Origin: Syntrophorhabdaceae bacterium PtaU1.Bin034
GTDB lineage: Bacteria > Desulfobacterota_G > Syntrophorhabdia > Syntrophorhabdales > WCHB1-27
Reading direction: 5' to 3'
DNA length: 19,026 nucleotides
NCBI GenBank assembly: GCA_002067405.1
Contig: MVRP01000068.1
Span: forward strand, 1-19,026
This document shows positions 15,993-19,026 of the stretch, one piece after another. How positions within the stretch are numbered: the stretch's first letter is position 1; each line of letters opens with the position of its first letter. Below the pieces are notes generated by a model, which was given only the letters and a program-made list of their open reading frames with translations, had not been told where the DNA came from and made no database searches. The position numbers were made by a program, and so were the translations under genes.

Positions 15993-16919
15993 ATGAAAGG
16001 TATACGTGCCACCGACGAGGACAAGAGGATGCTCAAACAGCTCGACCTCAACCGGTTCGTCCAGGAACACCTGAATCTGAAGCCACAGGGGCGCTCGGGA
16101 GGCATCACCTACTATTTCTCACCCCTCCGAAGGGAGAACAAGCCTTCCTTCACCATCGAGTGCTATCGCGGCGAGTGGCGTTGGAGGGACTGGGGCGGAG
16201 ACGACGAGGATCGGGGGGATATCATCGAGCTTGTCGAGCGTGTCCATCGCGTCAACTTTCTTGATGCGTTGAGAATTCTGTTCTCCAAGGAATACCCCGC
16301 GGCATACTACGAACGGGAGGCGGAGACCGAGAAGCGCGACCGGCACGCGAAAATCGCCTACGCGCGGCGGCTTTATACCAAGCTTCTCAAGGTGAACAGT
16401 ATCGACACCGTCAGCGCCTACTTCCGGGAGCGGGGAGTCGCCTATCATTTCCCCATAGGCTGCGCACTCTACAACGGCTTCAGGGAAAAGCGGGTCTATC
16501 TCGCCACGCCCGTTCCCACCCCGTGGAACCTTACGGCCCTGGAATGCCGGGAACTTAAAGGGGAAGGCAGGAAGACCCTCGGTGCGGGTAGCCTCTGGTT
16601 CTTTGAACGGGACCCAAGAAGAATACTCATCACCGAGAGCATCCTTGATTGCCTGGCCGGCGAGATCGTGCTGGACGACAGGGAGATATCACTCTGCGCC
16701 CTCAACAGCGCCGCTTATGTGAACCAACTCGGTGACTTCCTCAAAGAGCATGACCCTGATGAGGTCTGGCTCGCCACCGACAACGACCGACCGGGAATGA
16801 CGGCCAGAGATAAGGCGATAGAGACGATATCCCGGACGAAGGCACAGATTGTCCTGGTCGAAGATCACTTCCGGGCAGGCGTAAAAGACCTGCACAAACT
16901 GCTCGTCGCAAATTCATAG
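15993..16919 (+). CDS. Toprim-domain primase-like protein with zinc-less CHC2 region
   Basis: DnaG-like protein of mobile elements, 308 aa. Residues about 18-95 follow the CHC2 layout: a YYFSPLRRENKPSFTI core, then WRDWGGD and GDIIELV. The Cys/His zinc ligands are absent (S43-P-L-R-R replaces the C-x-x-H position and W-R-D-W the C-x-x-C position). The Toprim fold runs about 208-292, with acidic residues E215 in LITESILD and D263/D265 in ATDNDRPG, which bind metal in this family. The ATG at 15993 is preferred over one 45 bases upstream because GAAGGAGG lies just before it. It follows the 260-aa gene by 13 bases. It could prime replication of the element; activity without zinc ligands is uncertain. 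Confidence 0.85.
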   Translation: MKGIRATDEDKRMLKQLDLNRFVQEHLNLKPQGRSGGITYYFSPLRRENKPSFTIECYRGEWRWRDWGGDDEDRGDIIELVERVHRVNFLDALRILFSKEYPAAYYEREAETEKRDRHAKIAYARRLYTKLLKVNSIDTVSAYFRERGVAYHFPIGCALYNGFREKRVYLATPVPTPWNLTALECRELKGEGRKTLGAGSLWFFERDPRRILITESILDCLAGEIVLDDREISLCALNSAAYVNQLGDFLKEHDPDEVWLATDNDRPGMTARDKAIETISRTKAQIVLVEDHFRAGVKDLHKLLVANS

Positions 16920-16946
16920 AGAGAACAGAAGAATCGGGAGGAGGCC

Positions 16947-17978
16947 ATGAAACAGAGACATCTCGTGCGCCCGCGCCATCCATCGAGAACCGGCAAACGG
17001 CGGAAGGGCTACCATAGGCCGACCGAAAAGAGACTCCTACTAAGAATACTGAAGGAAGAGGATGATTCTTCCTTCCCAGCCTGTAATGGAGGCATCATGA
17101 GAATCAAACTGAAAGAATATTACGACAGAATGGAACAAGCGGTTTCCGCGATCCTCACCAATGCAGATGTCCGCGATTACCTCAAAAAGATGGCCCTTTT
17201 CAGGACTTACAGCTTCGCAAACACGCTCTTCATAGTCTTGCAGAGGCCGTCCGCTACGCGTCTCGCGGGACTCAGGACATGGAACCGTTTGGGGCGGTAC
17301 GTGAAGAAGGGGGAAAGAGGCATAATGATCTTCGCCCCTATGTTCAACAGGCAGAAAAAGCAAAACTCGGTGGATGGAGAGCCGGACATCGTGGAAGAAG
17401 GCAGCGCAACCGCCGAAGTAAATGGGACTCGTCTTATCGGGTTCAAAGCGGTGTACGTGTATGACATATCGCAGACTGATGGAGCAGCGATCACCTGTGG
17501 TGCGCTCCATCGATCGACTGAGTTTATTGTATCGGGAGACGTGGACGTCCGCTCACTTTTCGGATGGATCATGCAGCTGAGTCCCGTGCCGGTGAAATTC
17601 CGGACCATAGCCGGCACTAGCAGGGGATACTACGACGCCTTGGCCGATGAAATCGTCCTTTCTGATTCTCTCACCGATATGGAGAAGCCGAGAACACTTA
17701 TTCATGAGATCGCCCATAAGCTCGCTCTGGCGGGGAACGAACACGATTTGAGTTACGAGGAAAGGCCAATGGCGGAAGTCATCGCGGAGGGCGCGGCGTT
17801 CGTGGTGTGCAGCTACCTCGGCATCGACACTGCCGCTTGCTCTTTCTCCTACGTGGCTGCCTGGGGAAAAGACCTCAAGAAGATCATGTCCTGGGGATCC
17901 GCCGTGATGCGTGTAGCGAACCGGATCATCGATCTCTTCGGTGCAGCCGGAGAAGACGAGAAAGAGGAAGCTGCCTGA
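16947..17978 (+). CDS. ArdC-like antirestriction protein with zincin metallopeptidase domain
   Basis: Residues about 55-175 resemble the ArdC N-terminal single-strand-DNA-binding domain (SFANTLFIVLQRP, TWNRLGRYVKKGERGIMIFA). The C-terminal part is a zincin with HEIAH at 253-257 and a likely third ligand in AEVIAEGAAF (E277 or E281). ArdC-type proteins are carried by plasmids and integrative elements and protect incoming DNA from restriction. Two starts have good ribosome sites: ATG 16947 (GGGAGGAGG upstream) and ATG 17097 (GGAGG upstream), the latter giving 293 aa and beginning close to the domain. The 50-residue extension is very basic. It is the third gene of the operon, 27 bases after the primase-like gene, and an intrinsic terminator follows at 18090. 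Confidence 0.88.
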   Translation: MKQRHLVRPRHPSRTGKRRKGYHRPTEKRLLLRILKEEDDSSFPACNGGIMRIKLKEYYDRMEQAVSAILTNADVRDYLKKMALFRTYSFANTLFIVLQRPSATRLAGLRTWNRLGRYVKKGERGIMIFAPMFNRQKKQNSVDGEPDIVEEGSATAEVNGTRLIGFKAVYVYDISQTDGAAITCGALHRSTEFIVSGDVDVRSLFGWIMQLSPVPVKFRTIAGTSRGYYDALADEIVLSDSLTDMEKPRTLIHEIAHKLALAGNEHDLSYEERPMAEVIAEGAAFVVCSYLGIDTAACSFSYVAAWGKDLKKIMSWGSAVMRVANRIIDLFGAAGEDEKEEAA

Positions 17979-18089
17979 GTGAAACGGTCCGGTCACAATA
18001 GGCGCGATCTTCATCACAAGCTCGAAGACCTTGGATTTCATTCCGAAAATCTTAGGCCTCATGAGATAACCGACGATGCCATAAACCTC

Positions 18090-18115
18090 AAGGGTGGCTC
18101 AAGCCACCCTTTTTT
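18090..18115 (+). terminator. Rho-independent terminator of the mobile-type operon
   Basis: AAGGGTGGCT (18090-18099) pairs perfectly with AGCCACCCTT (18102-18111) around a two-base loop and runs into six T. It lies 112 bases after the ArdC-like stop codon and ends the 15197-17978 unit. Confidence 0.92.
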
Positions 18116-18231
18116 CTTGGGTACTATCCAGCAACATAGGGCAAGAAGGAAATGGCATCACTGCCAGCACTGGTGGCCGTCCGAATATACTCATACCTCC
18201 CAAATACGACTTACGTTCTGTCCGGTCCTCT

Positions 18232-18254
18232 GCCTCACCCGGAGGCAGTGAGGC
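18232..18254. repeat. Hairpin downstream of the LuxR-type gene
   Basis: GCCTCAC (18232-18238) pairs with GTGAGGC (18248-18254). The left arm can instead pair its GCCTC with GAGGC at 18242-18246. It lies just past the stop of the minus-strand regulator, but no T tract follows on that strand, so termination is unproven. Confidence 0.3.
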
Positions 18255-18263
18255 TTCATCGAT

Positions 18264-19019
18264 TCATTCAATGTCGATCAGACCCTCTTCAACGCTAATC
18301 GCAACAGCCTGGGCCCTCGTTACCGCATGGACCTTTTGCATTATGTTCTGAACATGGTATTTTACCGTGCGTTCGCTGATCTTCAGGATTTCAGATATCT
18401 CCCAATTGGATTTTCCCGCCATCACCCACTTCAGCACTTCCTTCTCCCTCGCCGAGAGCCCCGGATCCGGTGCCACCCTGTGGGACTTCTCGCGCATTAT
18501 GCGAACCAGGGCCTGATGCAGATGGGGCACGATGCGGCGCAGGATGCTGCATGTCCTCAGAACCCTTTTCATCGACCTTCCGCCGAAGGAAAAGAGGGAC
18601 GCCATCTTGCCGGACTCGGTCTTAAGACCGTATGAGTAACCTGTTTTTAGGCCGTGGTCTTCAGCGAGGGTCACGAACTGCTCGTGCCCGGTGTGCTTTT
18701 CGTACGAGTCCGACCAGTACTGAACGCCAAAATGGAGGCGATGTTCCATCAAAACGGGATCGACCTTGTCAAGTCGTTCGGAGAGGTAGAGATCGAGCCA
18801 TGCAGAAGGGTAACTTACGTTAACCATATGGTATGGTTCTGCGCTGCTGCAATTCGAACCGGAAAGTACGCACAAGGCGAACTCAAAGGGAATCAAGTCC
18901 TGAAGGCTGGGAACGAGCTGTCGAAAATCCTCTTCGGTTCCGCAACGGATGCTGCGGTCGATGATTTCCAGAAGGAGATTGGCTTCTCTTCTTTGGAGCA
19001 AGGCAGGAACCTCTCGCAA
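18264..19019 (-). CDS. LuxR-family regulator with autoinducer-binding domain, possibly 5'-truncated
   Basis: Quorum-sensing-type transcription factor, 251 aa as read from TTG 19019. The frame stays open to the window edge, so the true start may lie outside. The N-terminal domain (about 25-170) keeps the residues that contact acyl-homoserine lactone in TraR/LuxR, in the right spacing: Y70, W74, Y78, D87-P88 and W102, with a Gly near 127. The C-terminal HTH (187-251) has LSAREKEVLKW, AGKSNWEIS and ERTVKYHVQNI, typical of GerE/LuxR DNA-binding domains. No luxI-type synthase is in the window, so it is either a solo receptor or its synthase lies to the right. It converges on the mobile-type operon. 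Confidence 0.93.
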   Translation of the reverse strand: MREVPALLQRREANLLLEIIDRSIRCGTEEDFRQLVPSLQDLIPFEFALCVLSGSNCSSAEPYHMVNVSYPSAWLDLYLSERLDKVDPVLMEHRLHFGVQYWSDSYEKHTGHEQFVTLAEDHGLKTGYSYGLKTESGKMASLFSFGGRSMKRVLRTCSILRRIVPHLHQALVRIMREKSHRVAPDPGLSAREKEVLKWVMAGKSNWEISEILKISERTVKYHVQNIMQKVHAVTRAQAVAISVEEGLIDIE

Positions 19020-19026
19020 ACAGGTA

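Noticed and set aside
17979..18251. 90-codon plus-strand frame starting GTG right after the ArdC-like stop
   Set aside because: It reads straight through the intrinsic terminator at 18090-18115, and the part after it is His/Trp/Arg-rich and not protein-like. A shorter product has no stop before the terminator.
1..19026. tRNA, rRNA, CRISPR array, IS element with terminal repeats
   Set aside because: Read for on both strands; no cloverleaf, repeat-spacer pattern, transposase motif or flanking duplication was recognised.

Overview
The window reads as an accessory region of a Gram-negative bacterial chromosome or large plasmid, moderately GC-rich. Strong AGGAGG-type ribosome sites, many PAS hybrid histidine kinases and non-cyanobacterial KaiC/KaiB proteins suggest an environmental proteobacterium-like lineage, perhaps of the former Deltaproteobacteria. 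That placement is inference; no rRNA or tRNA was seen to support it. No CRISPR array, insertion sequence or tRNA was recognised.

Layout. 1-627: a small unknown gene closed by a clear intrinsic terminator. 868-4834 (+): an unknown 145-aa protein, a first KaiC-type double ATPase (here KaiC1) and a PAS hybrid histidine kinase (HK1), very tightly packed. 4913-8432 (-): a five-PAS hybrid histidine kinase broken by four frameshifts. 8433-8797: a divergent promoter region with inverted repeats. 8798-13475 (+): a second hybrid kinase (HK2), a second KaiC (KaiC2) with a C-terminal coiled coil, and two overlapping kaiB genes. 13702-about 14946 (-): a DUF1835 protein preceded by small, apparently broken frames and an extended -10 promoter. 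15197-17978 (+): a mobile-element-type operon of an unknown 260-aa protein, a Toprim primase-like protein without zinc ligands, and an ArdC-like antirestriction/metallopeptidase protein, closed by an intrinsic terminator. 18264-window end (-): a LuxR-type regulator that keeps the acyl-homoserine-lactone pocket residues.

The most interesting part is 868-13475, a non-cyanobacterial Kai cluster without kaiA, interleaved with three related hybrid kinases. The two KaiCs differ in a telling way. KaiC1 lacks the catalytic glutamate pair in its first ATPase domain and has no kaiB beside it. KaiC2 keeps both glutamate pairs and the serine phosphosites, carries a coiled-coil tail, and overlaps two kaiB genes. 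A reasonable inference is that KaiC2 plus the KaiB pair forms an hourglass-type timer or ATP-sensing switch, and that the HK phosphorelays are its input or output. A run of ten G just before the KaiC2 start could make its translation variable. These functional links come from gene order and motifs and have not been shown.
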